From contig CAKRAY010000036.1 in the NCBI GenBank assembly GCA_934296355.1, positions 1 through 12,232 of the forward strand: a stretch of 12,232 nt of DNA, read 5' to 3'. Below, one piece after another: positions 5,439 through 12,232 of this stretch (its first letter is position 1; every line of letters starts with the position of its first letter). Both the position numbers and the translations under genes were made by a program. This DNA is from an uncultured Clostridia bacterium (GTDB taxonomy: Bacteria; Bacillota; Clostridia; Christensenellales; DTU072). The notes under the pieces were generated by a model. That model saw only the letters and a program-made list of their open reading frames with translations, was not told the origin of the DNA and searched no databases.

Positions 5439-8000
5439 TTAGGCTTCGGGTTCGTACCATACATACACAATCAAATCGAGGTCCACATCGAGCGGTTGCA
5501 CAATAACTCCGTCCTTTATGAACTCGCCGTTTTTGTTAGCGACGAATCCCTTGCTTACAAGATATTCTTTTATCTTAAACAAGGAAGTGTCTATCGAATA
5601 ATCTATATCGAGCGGAACGTCGTAATAGAATTGAATTACGTTCGTCATTATATTCGAACCGGAACGCAATCTCTTACCGTTTAACGCGAATCCGAACGTA
5701 TCTCCGAGCGCTTCGCCGAGGAACGGCATCGTATCCGACCTGTCTTCGTCGAAAGCGTATACGCGCACTCTCGAAATACTCTCGTCTTCGAACTTCGTGT
5801 CGTAATTAAGCGTTTCGGCGTCTACAACGTGTCCTATGCAGCTTTCTTTCTCCTTGCCTTTTTTGTCGTAAACCTTTTCGTACACTTCTACAAGATAGAA
5901 CGCCGCGTTTTCTTTAGCAGTCCATCTTGCCACGCCGTCCGTTACCATAACGGTATCGAGTTCGGTTTTAGTCGCGCCGAAGAACTCGCTGAAATACGCC
6001 TTGGCGGGAATGGATTTGTCGTCGTCAAGCGAAGTCGATTCTTCCGAAACCTGCACGCTGATATTCTTATCGTTCCAAGAAACGGGGACTTCTCTTACCG
6101 CAAATTCCACGCTCTCGGTACCTTCGGGAAGCGCGTCTTGTATGTTCGCTTTATCAAAGTTCGAGTAACTAATCGTAATATATCCGTACATATAACCTAA
6201 ATAGTAGTAGAAACCCGCTTCGGTTATATACATTTTACCGTCTACTTCTTTAACGGTAACGTAAGGATAATACGCGCCTTGCGAGGTATATCCGGTAGAC
6301 GCATAAATACCGTAAAGGTTAATATCGTTGCCCACGCCGTAATAATAAGTGGTCGCCACGCTACACATAATGCTTTCTACGTAATAAGTGGTCGTTCCCT
6401 CTTTTTCGTCTTTAACGTAACTGCGGAAAATTTCGGGCGCGAACATAAACGAAGGTTTAGCGTTGCCGAACGTACCGGTAAACGCTCTGCTCGCCGAGTA
6501 ACCGCTATCCCCTCTGCTGAACGAATTATATAAGTTATCGCGAATCTTTTTATATCCGTAAGCGTCTTCCGGGCGTTGGGTTTTAATCGCTTCGCCGGTC
6601 GTCGACGTACCGCTCGTATAAGGCACAAAATAGCAAGTATCGTCCGTTATCGTTTCTATAAATCCTACGTTGTTAAAAGACGCGGTGGTCAAATAATAAG
6701 TAAGTTCGTTAAAGTCGAGCGTATAACTTTCCAAAGCGCGCATGTTTTCAATCGCGGTTTTCAAGTCGTCGTGAACGTCTTTTTCGTAAGCGTAGGTGGG
6801 AACGGACGGTACGTCTACCGTATCGCTGTAATTTATCGCGACGAAAAGTTCTTCGTAAGAAACGTAACCCTCTACCACGTCGTAGTCCGCTTTACTGCGA
6901 GAGTGTATGCCGATAACTTCTCCCGCGTCGATTATCAAACCGAAAGTTTCGGTCTTGAAGTCGTACGGATTGGAAGAAGCGATCATTTTGGTTACCGCGG
7001 GCGTATTCTTATATTTATACACATAACGCCATTCTTCTTCGTCGAACTCGAAATCGGACACGCTCAAACCGCCCAAACTGTTATATAAGCCCGCTTTTTC
7101 CCAAGTCGTCTGCATACCGTCATCGTCGGTAAGCGGATAATATCTTTGGTCGTTCATAAGGCTCAAACCTACTTCGCAAGCATATCCGTTGTGTTCGGTA
7201 TAGTACAAACCTTGCGTAATACCCGTCGTCGGGTCGGCGTATTCGGCGTACCAGTGTTTTTCGTCGTCCATAGCGGTTTTTATCGTCGAAACGAAAGTTT
7301 TTTGCAATTCCGAGGTAAGTCCTTTGGAATAAACCTCTATCGACATATAACCCTCGAAAGATATCTTTTTCGCGTCTTTGAATACGTCGAGCATCGCTTG
7401 CGTAAGTACGGGTTTCGCTACGATTCCCACGACTTTTTCGCCCTTGGACACTCCGTCCGCTTTGCTCGTCGCTCTTAAAACGAACGTTTTGTCGCCGTCG
7501 ACTTCGTTTGCGGTAACGGTGCCGTTTTCGTCTACGGAAGCGTATTCCGAGCCTTTAACGATTTTCCAAACGACTTCTTTGTTATCCGAACCGGTTACTT
7601 TCGCTACGTACGACGCGCTACTGCCGCTTCTTATCTCCGACGTACCATCGATACCTACGGTAACGTCGTACTTCGGCGGGGTAGGCTTCGGAACGTAATT
7701 ATACGTTTTTACTTCGGACTTCTCCGAATCTTGATAGCCGTCCGCTTTCGCCTTAACCGCGTAATTGAAACTCTTCGACAAATCCGCGACCGTGTAACTG
7801 TTCGTTTCGGTAGCGAATTCGAACTCGTCGATATATACGACGTAAGAAGTGGCGTTTTCGACCGCTTTCCAAGTTATGACGCCGTCGTCGCTTATGGCAA
7901 GTTCGGTCGGCGTATCGAGCGTTTTCGGTTTATTGTCGCAAGAACACAACGTGACCGCAACGCACAATATCGTTATTATACAAATAAAAACTTTCTTCAT
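5439..8000 (-). CDS. Large lipoprotein: FN3-like, Big_2-like and paired LolA/LppX-like modules
   Basis: The product is 853 residues. The signal peptide ends in LCSC with Cys21 lipidated, so it should be a membrane-anchored extracytoplasmic protein. In order: an FN3-like domain (~29-102, with G-V-I-T-W-K then S-Y-V-V-Y), a Big_2-type Ig domain (~110-194, with a V-D-E-N-G-T-V-T turn), module A (~198-400), module B (~408-625), a linker, a second FN3-like unit (~683-755, G-V-A-R-W-T-A-K-E-N-A) and an alpha/beta tail. Both modules open with an amphipathic helix followed by strands, like LolA/LppX carriers (inference). Residues 552-612 are strikingly tyrosine-rich. It is a paralogue of the 1024-residue protein. 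Its start lies 14 nt after the preceding stop, and its ribosome binding site overlaps that stop, indicating translational coupling. No catalytic motif is seen; ligand binding at the surface is the best guess. Confidence 0.93.
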   Translation of the reverse strand: MKKVFICIITILCVAVTLCSCDNKPKTLDTPTELAISDDGVITWKAVENATSYVVYIDEFEFATETNSYTVADLSKSFNYAVKAKADGYQDSEKSEVKTYNYVPKPTPPKYDVTVGIDGTSEIRSGSSASYVAKVTGSDNKEVVWKIVKGSEYASVDENGTVTANEVDGDKTFVLRATSKADGVSKGEKVVGIVAKPVLTQAMLDVFKDAKKISFEGYMSIEVYSKGLTSELQKTFVSTIKTAMDDEKHWYAEYADPTTGITQGLYYTEHNGYACEVGLSLMNDQRYYPLTDDDGMQTTWEKAGLYNSLGGLSVSDFEFDEEEWRYVYKYKNTPAVTKMIASSNPYDFKTETFGLIIDAGEVIGIHSRSKADYDVVEGYVSYEELFVAINYSDTVDVPSVPTYAYEKDVHDDLKTAIENMRALESYTLDFNELTYYLTTASFNNVGFIETITDDTCYFVPYTSGTSTTGEAIKTQRPEDAYGYKKIRDNLYNSFSRGDSGYSASRAFTGTFGNAKPSFMFAPEIFRSYVKDEKEGTTTYYVESIMCSVATTYYYGVGNDINLYGIYASTGYTSQGAYYPYVTVKEVDGKMYITEAGFYYYLGYMYGYITISYSNFDKANIQDALPEGTESVEFAVREVPVSWNDKNISVQVSEESTSLDDDKSIPAKAYFSEFFGATKTELDTVMVTDGVARWTAKENAAFYLVEVYEKVYDKKGKEKESCIGHVVDAETLNYDTKFEDESISRVRVYAFDEDRSDTMPFLGEALGDTFGFALNGKRLRSGSNIMTNVIQFYYDVPLDIDYSIDTSLFKIKEYLVSKGFVANKNGEFIKDGVIVQPLDVDLDLIVYVWYEPEA
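6126..6779 (-). other. Module B of the 853-residue lipoprotein (shared with its paralogue)
   Basis: This covers residues ~408-625. The helix DLKTAIENMRALESYTL is followed by strands with G482-Y-K-K-I-x2-N-x-Y491, P516-x-F-x-F520 and G606-Y-I-T-x2-Y-S613. These are the same motifs, in the same order, as in the 1024-residue protein. The last third contains the tyrosine-rich segment. Confidence 0.7.
6801..7409 (-). other. Module A of the 853-residue lipoprotein
   Basis: This covers residues ~198-400. It opens with helix LTQAMLDVFKDAKKISF, then beta-rich sequence including W300-E-x3-L-Y-N307, which matches module A of the 1024-residue protein. The boundaries are approximate and the LolA-like label is by layout only. 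Confidence 0.5.
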
Positions 8001-8009
8001 AAATCGCGC

Positions 8010-8017
8010 CCTCCTTA
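8010..8017 (-). promoter_or_regulatory. Ribosome binding site fused to the preceding stop codon
   Basis: TAAGGAGG on the minus strand is fully complementary to the usual 16S rRNA 3' tail. Its first three bases are the TAA stop of the 182-residue gene (8017-8015), and it sits 9 nt before the ATG at 8000. A ribosome ending on one gene is thus placed to restart on the next. Confidence 0.9.
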
Positions 8018-8563
8018 ATAACCGAACGTGAATACCGTCGTTACGCGTTTACCCGACTCGGTGCCGTACTCGCAAGTTACGGTCGTAAGTTTTTTGCCGT
8101 CGAATTCGCAAGTAATTATGGTGTCGCCACCCGTCGTCAACCCTTCCGCGCCGAATACTTCCACGACTTTATCGCGAGAAACGGCGCAAGTAAATCCTTT
8201 GTCGGTAAAGTTATAATAAGAAACGTTTTCCTTGGTAATGTTTACGGGATTTTTCAAATCGCTCTTTTTCATCGTCTTTACCGAAGTGCTGTCTTCCAAA
8301 ACGAACGACGAGGAAAGTTTCGATTCGGTAACGTTTACGGAAACGTCTTCGCCGTCTATGGCAATATCGTCCGTGCGTTTATAAACGACGGTCGTTCCGT
8401 CGGTAATTACGGTTTCCGTAGCGATACTTTTCGCTTCCGAAACCGCGTTTTCGACGTATCCGAGTTGTTTTTCGAATTTTTTCTCGTCGCTGCACGCGCA
8501 AAGCGTCAAACTAAACGCGACGACAGCGCATATTAACGTAAAAATCAAAGTTCTTTTTTTCAT
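8015..8563 (-). CDS. Small lipoprotein, possible single LolA/LppX-like module
   Basis: The product is 182 residues with a signal peptide (MKKR, hydrophobic core) ending in LCAC, with Cys24 as lipidation site and Ser at +1. The mature part starts with a helix (~28-48, LGYVENAVSEAKSIATET), then mainly beta strands to the C-terminus, ending in a strand pair around 147-182 (D-T-I-I-T-C-E-F then T-T-V-T-C-E-Y). The length, the single helix and the beta-rich remainder resemble a stand-alone version of the module seen twice in each large lipoprotein next door. Similarity is structural-looking rather than strong at residue level. C152 and C164 could form a disulfide. It sits in a tight operon, 22 nt after the LRR gene and 14 nt before the 853-residue gene. 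The function is unknown; binding of a lipid or other hydrophobic ligand is one possibility. Confidence 0.9.
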   Translation of the reverse strand: MKKRTLIFTLICAVVAFSLTLCACSDEKKFEKQLGYVENAVSEAKSIATETVITDGTTVVYKRTDDIAIDGEDVSVNVTESKLSSSFVLEDSTSVKTMKKSDLKNPVNITKENVSYYNFTDKGFTCAVSRDKVVEVFGAEGLTTGGDTIITCEFDGKKLTTVTCEYGTESGKRVTTVFTFGY

Positions 8564-8573
8564 TTTTCGTATA

Positions 8574-8580
8574 CTCCTTT
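8574..8580 (-). promoter_or_regulatory. Ribosome binding site of the 182-residue lipoprotein gene
   Basis: AAAGGAG on the minus strand lies 10 nt before the ATG at 8563, inside the 22-nt gap after the LRR gene. There is no room for a promoter or terminator, so the genes are co-transcribed. Confidence 0.85.
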
Positions 8581-8585
8581 GCGCT

Positions 8586-11500
8586 TTACTCGCTCAAACC
8601 GTAAGCGGCGATTCCCGCAAAGCGTTCGTATTCTTCGGCAAGCGCCGAGCAATAATCGTTATAGGACTCGACAAACGCGTTATACGCCGATAAATCGAGT
8701 TTTTCTTTATCGCGTAAATCGAGCGCGCCGAGTTCGGCGGACAAGTCTTTCAACGTGGTCAAATCGCTTATGGTAAACGTCTTCGGCAAAGCGTAAATGC
8801 GTTTTTGCAATTCTTGCGCTTTGTAAGTAGCCGTCTTTATTCTTAGAGCCGTGATTTTTTCTTTGGCGGCGTTCATCGCGACGATCATATCTACCCAGTG
8901 GTCCATATTAACGCCGTAATCCGCGGGTTTTTGCGTAATTCCCTTGTATGCGGTAAGCGCGTCGTTTACTATCGTTTCGCTTGCGAGAGTAATATACTTC
9001 GTTTGCAAAACTTTTTCGGCGTACTCGATAAAGTCAATCATCTTTTGCTCCATAGCGACGTACGCACTTCTTTCGCTATCTTCGACTTTTCCGAAGTATC
9101 CTTCGTATACCGTTCCGTCGTAACCCACGATGTCTTTATTAGCGGGAAGAACCATCTTTATCGGCTCTCTCTTACCCAAAACGTCTACGAAGTTCGTGTA
9201 GCAAAGTTCGTATTCGAACAAATCGAACGCTCTGTGTAAGAGTTCGTAGCCGGGGTCGCTCTCGGTCAACGTGATATTGGAGTTATACGCGTTTTCCAAA
9301 GCCGGAGCGTTAACGGACCTGAATTCCACGGTTTGCAACGCTTCGCAACCGTAGAACGCATATTGTCCTATGGTACGCATCGAGTCGGGCAAAACAACGA
9401 ACGTAATCTTCTTATTTTCGTTAGCGGCGAAAGTATCTACTCTTACCGTGCCTTCTTCCACTTCGAGCACGAGAATATCCATCGCTGCGGGAACGGAACT
9501 TAATTGCCATTTTCCCGATTTCGTAGCGGTATATAAAACGCCGTCTATGAGTTTGACGTAATCGTTGACTCGTCCGTCGTTACCGCCGCTTGCCTTCTTG
9601 AATTCGGTTAACGCGGTGCAGCCGTAGAACGGCATAAGTCCGATTTCCTTAATATTTTCGCCGAAAGCGAAGCTTTTTAGATTCGTATTGAGTTGGAACG
9701 CCGCTTCGCCGATTTTTTCCGCTTTGGGAGCGTTTAACTGTACGAATTTCGCGCTTTGGAACGCGTACGCGCCGATATCTCCGAGTTCGGGCGCGTTTAC
9801 GTAGCCGGTAAGCGCGCAAGAAGCGAACGCTCCCTCGCCGATTACTTTTACCTTGCTAATATCTACGGAATTGAGTTTTTTGCAAGCCGCAAATGCGAAT
9901 TCCGCTATTTCGGTAACGCTTTCCGTATTGTTTACCGTCGTAAGTTTCTCACAGTTGTAAAACGCATAAGAACCGATATATTTAACGCCCGCGGGGAAGT
10001 TTACCGTAGTTAAGGACGTGCATCCGAGGAACAGATTGTCGCCGTAACGGAAACCTCTGTTTTCCGAATCCTCGTCGATAACCTCTTTACCGAAAGCCGA
10101 GGGGTTGGTTTCGTTCGCAAGCGCGGCGGGAAGAGTGATTTCTTCTAAGCCCGTGCACCCGATGAACGCGCCTACGCCGATGTGCGTAACGTTCGGAATG
10201 TTTATCGTCGCGAACTTAGGCGCGCTGCTCGTTTGACTGTTACGACTGAACGCGCCCTCGCCGATATAGGTAAGGTCGTCCGTGTTATTAACGTTCAACA
10301 AGTTGGCGCAATCGGCAAACGCATAGTCGCCTATAACCGTGACTCCCGCAAAGTTTACCGTCATAAGTCTCTTGCACGAGAAGAAAGTTTCTCTCGCAAT
10401 AACGCCGTTCGTTTTGGATAGGTCGATGGTTTTCAAGGAAACGTCGCCCGCGAAAGACATCGCGCTTAGTTCCACGCCGCCCTCTTCGGGCATATTTACC
10501 TTTTCGAGTAAAACGTTGTTACGGAACGCGCTTAAACCGAATTTCGCGTTTTTGCCGATGGTTACTTCGGTAAGTTTTGCGTTCATGAACACGCCGTTTA
10601 AGTAAACCGCGTTTTCCGCTATCGTCGCTTTTCCCACGCTCGTGCCGGCAAACGCCAATTCGCCGACTTTCTTCACGTTTACGAGGTTGGTAAGCGTAGT
10701 AAGCGCGCTGTCGCCGTTAAACGCGTTCGCGCCCACTTCTATCGTTCCGGCTTCCGTCGGGAACACGACTTCTTCGAGCGCGTGGCAGTTACCGAAAGCG
10801 AACTCGCCGATTTTTATGTTCGGGTTGAGAAGCACGACTTTCTTGAACGTCGCTCCCGCGAACGCGCTTGCGCCGATCGCTTCGTAAGTAGCGTCCAAAG
10901 AGAACGTATCTTCGTATCCTTTTCCGGGCGCGGCAAGGATAATCGTCTTGCCGGTCTTGTCGAGCAACAAGCCGTCCGCCGACGAATAATAAGCGTTAGC
11001 GGAATCGACTACGAACCGGGTTACGCCGGTAGATGAGAAAATCGCTCCGGTTATTTCGTCGAGAACGGTTTTTTCGTCGAATTCTATCGTCGTCAAGCCT
11101 TCGCAATCGCGGAACGCGTTGATGTCTACGCTAACTTTGCAGTTAGGCAATTTGAGCCACGCGAGTTTCTTCGAACCGTAGAACGCCAATTCGCCTATTA
11201 CGTCCACCGAGCCGAGGAATTTCACGCTCGTGAGTTCGGGACATTCGCTAAACGCGCCTTTATCTATATTAACAACGTCGCCGTGAACGGTAACTTCCGT
11301 TAGATTCGGGCATTGCGCTAACGCATACACGGGGATATCCGTGGCTTTATTGTAAATATCTACTTTTTTCAAACCGCTTCGTACGAATACCGCGTAAGCG
11401 AGTTTGGTGTTTTCGGTCAGTTTGACGCTTTCCATCGAGGTACAACTTCTAAACGCCTCTCTGCCGGTGTTTCTGAGCGAAGAAAGGTCCGCGTAAGAAA

Positions 11501-12232
11501 GCGATTCGCATCCGTCGAACGCTCTTGCGCCGATCGCGTAAACGTGTGACAAGTCGACGTTATCGAGAGCCTTGCAGTTTGCGAAACAGTTCGCGCCGAT
11601 AACTTCCGCTTTCGTGCCGGTTAAACTTTGCGGAACGACGTCGTCCTTGAACGTGAAGTTACCCTTGTCGAAAACGTACCTGTCTTCGTAAGTTTTGCTC
11701 TCGGGGTCGGTAGCGAGCGTACCGTTAAACACTACTCTTTGTAACTTTTCGCAACCGTAGAACGCGTATTCTCTGATGAACTTGACGTCGTTAGGTATAG
11801 CGACTTCGCGTAAGCCGGGACAGTTATAGAAAGCGTATTTTTGTATTTCCTGAACGCCGTCGGGAATGATAACCGAAGTTATCGTCGTGTTGCTCGACGG
11901 TATCTTGTTGGCGTCGTAGTCGTCTTCGTCGAGTTCTATCGAGTGGTCGGTTTCGTAAAGGCAGAACGCGAACGAACCTATATAGAGTATTCCTTCGTCG
12001 TCGGGAATTACCACGTTGCCGCCGAGTCCTTTATACGCGACGAGCATTCTGTTTTCGATAACGAACGGGTTCTTTATCGTCACTCTCAAAGAGGGTTTTA
12101 AGTTAGAACCTTCTATAGAAAGATATACGGTCGCGACGCCCTCTTTCAAGCCCGTAACGACGCCGTTTTCGTCAACCGCCGCCACGTTCGGGTTCGTAGA
12201 CTCGTAAGTTACCTTATATCTGTCTTTTACGT
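8586..12232 (-). CDS. BspA-type leucine-rich repeat surface protein (5'-truncated by window edge)
   Basis: The reading frame is open to the right edge, so at least 1214 residues are encoded and the N-terminus is outside. A GTG at 12185 could be taken as a start, but the 15 codons before it continue a Big_2 domain without a break (YKVTYESTNPNVAAVDENG), so it is internal. Counting from that GTG, the Ig domain ends near residue 40 and LRRs run ~45-956. About thirty copies of the ~23-residue BspA/TpLRR (LRR_5) unit, I-G-x-x-A-F-x-x-C-x-x-L, are visible. Two insertions at ~391-423 and ~876-914 carry the D-G-[VL]-L-Y/L-type hairpin common in this family. The tail (~1041-1199) is alpha-helical, with an A-L-P-K-T-F-T-I-S-D stretch of the helical-repeat type seen in clostridial surface proteins. 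Known relatives mediate adhesion and host contact. No LPXTG or SLH anchor occurs at the C-terminus, so anchoring, if any, is N-terminal. First gene visible of a three-gene operon. Confidence 0.93.
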   Translation of the reverse strand, partial: VKDRYKVTYESTNPNVAAVDENGVVTGLKEGVATVYLSIEGSNLKPSLRVTIKNPFVIENRMLVAYKGLGGNVVIPDDEGILYIGSFAFCLYETDHSIELDEDDYDANKIPSSNTTITSVIIPDGVQEIQKYAFYNCPGLREVAIPNDVKFIREYAFYGCEKLQRVVFNGTLATDPESKTYEDRYVFDKGNFTFKDDVVPQSLTGTKAEVIGANCFANCKALDNVDLSHVYAIGARAFDGCESLSYADLSSLRNTGREAFRSCTSMESVKLTENTKLAYAVFVRSGLKKVDIYNKATDIPVYALAQCPNLTEVTVHGDVVNIDKGAFSECPELTSVKFLGSVDVIGELAFYGSKKLAWLKLPNCKVSVDINAFRDCEGLTTIEFDEKTVLDEITGAIFSSTGVTRFVVDSANAYYSSADGLLLDKTGKTIILAAPGKGYEDTFSLDATYEAIGASAFAGATFKKVVLLNPNIKIGEFAFGNCHALEEVVFPTEAGTIEVGANAFNGDSALTTLTNLVNVKKVGELAFAGTSVGKATIAENAVYLNGVFMNAKLTEVTIGKNAKFGLSAFRNNVLLEKVNMPEEGGVELSAMSFAGDVSLKTIDLSKTNGVIARETFFSCKRLMTVNFAGVTVIGDYAFADCANLLNVNNTDDLTYIGEGAFSRNSQTSSAPKFATINIPNVTHIGVGAFIGCTGLEEITLPAALANETNPSAFGKEVIDEDSENRGFRYGDNLFLGCTSLTTVNFPAGVKYIGSYAFYNCEKLTTVNNTESVTEIAEFAFAACKKLNSVDISKVKVIGEGAFASCALTGYVNAPELGDIGAYAFQSAKFVQLNAPKAEKIGEAAFQLNTNLKSFAFGENIKEIGLMPFYGCTALTEFKKASGGNDGRVNDYVKLIDGVLYTATKSGKWQLSSVPAAMDILVLEVEEGTVRVDTFAANENKKITFVVLPDSMRTIGQYAFYGCEALQTVEFRSVNAPALENAYNSNITLTESDPGYELLHRAFDLFEYELCYTNFVDVLGKREPIKMVLPANKDIVGYDGTVYEGYFGKVEDSERSAYVAMEQKMIDFIEYAEKVLQTKYITLASETIVNDALTAYKGITQKPADYGVNMDHWVDMIVAMNAAKEKITALRIKTATYKAQELQKRIYALPKTFTISDLTTLKDLSAELGALDLRDKEKLDLSAYNAFVESYNDYCSALAEEYERFAGIAAYGLSE
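9318..12053 (-). repeat. Leucine-rich repeat array, BspA/TpLRR type
   Basis: Roughly thirty units of about 23 residues are seen. The regular form is I-G-x-x-A-F-x-[NGD]-C-x-x-L-x-x-[VI]-x-[LFI]-P. Several units replace Cys with Gly, Ser or Asn (for example G-S-K-K-L, G-D-S-A-L, N-T-N-L). Repeats are diverged at the DNA level. The last unit (I-G-Q-Y-A-F-Y-G-C-E-A-L) is separated from the rest by a beta-hairpin insertion. Confidence 0.9.

Noticed and set aside
5067..5506. Plus-strand open frames of 79 and 78 codons across the intergenic gap
   Set aside because: They run antisense over the promoter region and adjoining gene ends, with no ribosome binding site and no recognisable domain.
6377..6628. 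83-codon minus-strand open frame
   Set aside because: It overlaps the 853-residue gene in another frame, is rich in Arg, and lacks a start signal.
6576..7088. 170-codon plus-strand open frame
   Set aside because: Antisense to the well-supported 853-residue lipoprotein; Arg/Val/Phe-rich shadow translation with no domain or start signal.
12183..12185. GTG as start of the LRR protein
   Set aside because: The frame stays open to the window edge and the upstream codons are part of the same Big_2 Ig domain; no ribosome binding site precedes it.
8586..12232. LRR array as a DNA repeat or CRISPR-like structure
   Set aside because: The periodicity is about 69 nt at protein level with diverged codons; there are no identical repeats with unique spacers.

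Overview
The window is one stretch of a bacterial genome carrying five consecutive protein genes, all on the minus strand and almost gap-free. The outermost two run off the window ends. No tRNA, rRNA, CRISPR array, insertion sequence or integrase was seen. Every gene whose start is visible begins with an ATG behind a strong AAGGAG-type ribosome binding site and encodes a lipoprotein signal peptide ending in a lipobox cysteine. The strong Shine-Dalgarno sites, a sigma-A-type promoter, moderate G+C and the bacterial Ig-like plus BspA-type leucine-rich repeat repertoire best fit an uncultured anaerobic Bacillota (Clostridia-like, perhaps gut-derived). This taxonomic placement is inference, not read from a marker gene.

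In transcription order (right to left): (1) a very large surface protein, N-terminus outside the window, with the end of a Big_2-type Ig domain, about thirty BspA/TpLRR-type leucine-rich repeats and an alpha-helical tail; (2) a 182-residue lipoprotein; (3) an 853-residue lipoprotein with fibronectin-III-like and Big_2-like domains and two LolA/LppX-like modules; (4) a 207-bp gap with a GC-rich foldback, a good sigma-A promoter and an inverted repeat straddling the -35 box; (5) a 1024-residue lipoprotein with three Ig-like domains and the same pair of modules; (6) a 3'-truncated lipoprotein (706 codons visible) made of a tandem array of about 75-residue Ig-like (Big_3-like) repeats.

Genes 1-3 look like one operon: the gaps are 22 and 14 nt, and the stop codon of gene 2 lies inside the ribosome binding site of gene 3. 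Genes 4 and 5 look like a second unit driven by the promoter in the gap. The 853- and 1024-residue proteins are clearly paralogues over their second module (several exact short motifs in the same order), and the 182-residue protein may be a minimal single-module relative. The locus therefore reads as a clustered family of membrane-anchored, cell-surface lipoproteins combining recognition or spacer domains (LRR, Ig, FN3) with a repeated beta-rich module of unknown function. Plausible roles are adhesion, host or glycan interaction, or binding of a hydrophobic ligand; none is proven by the sequence.
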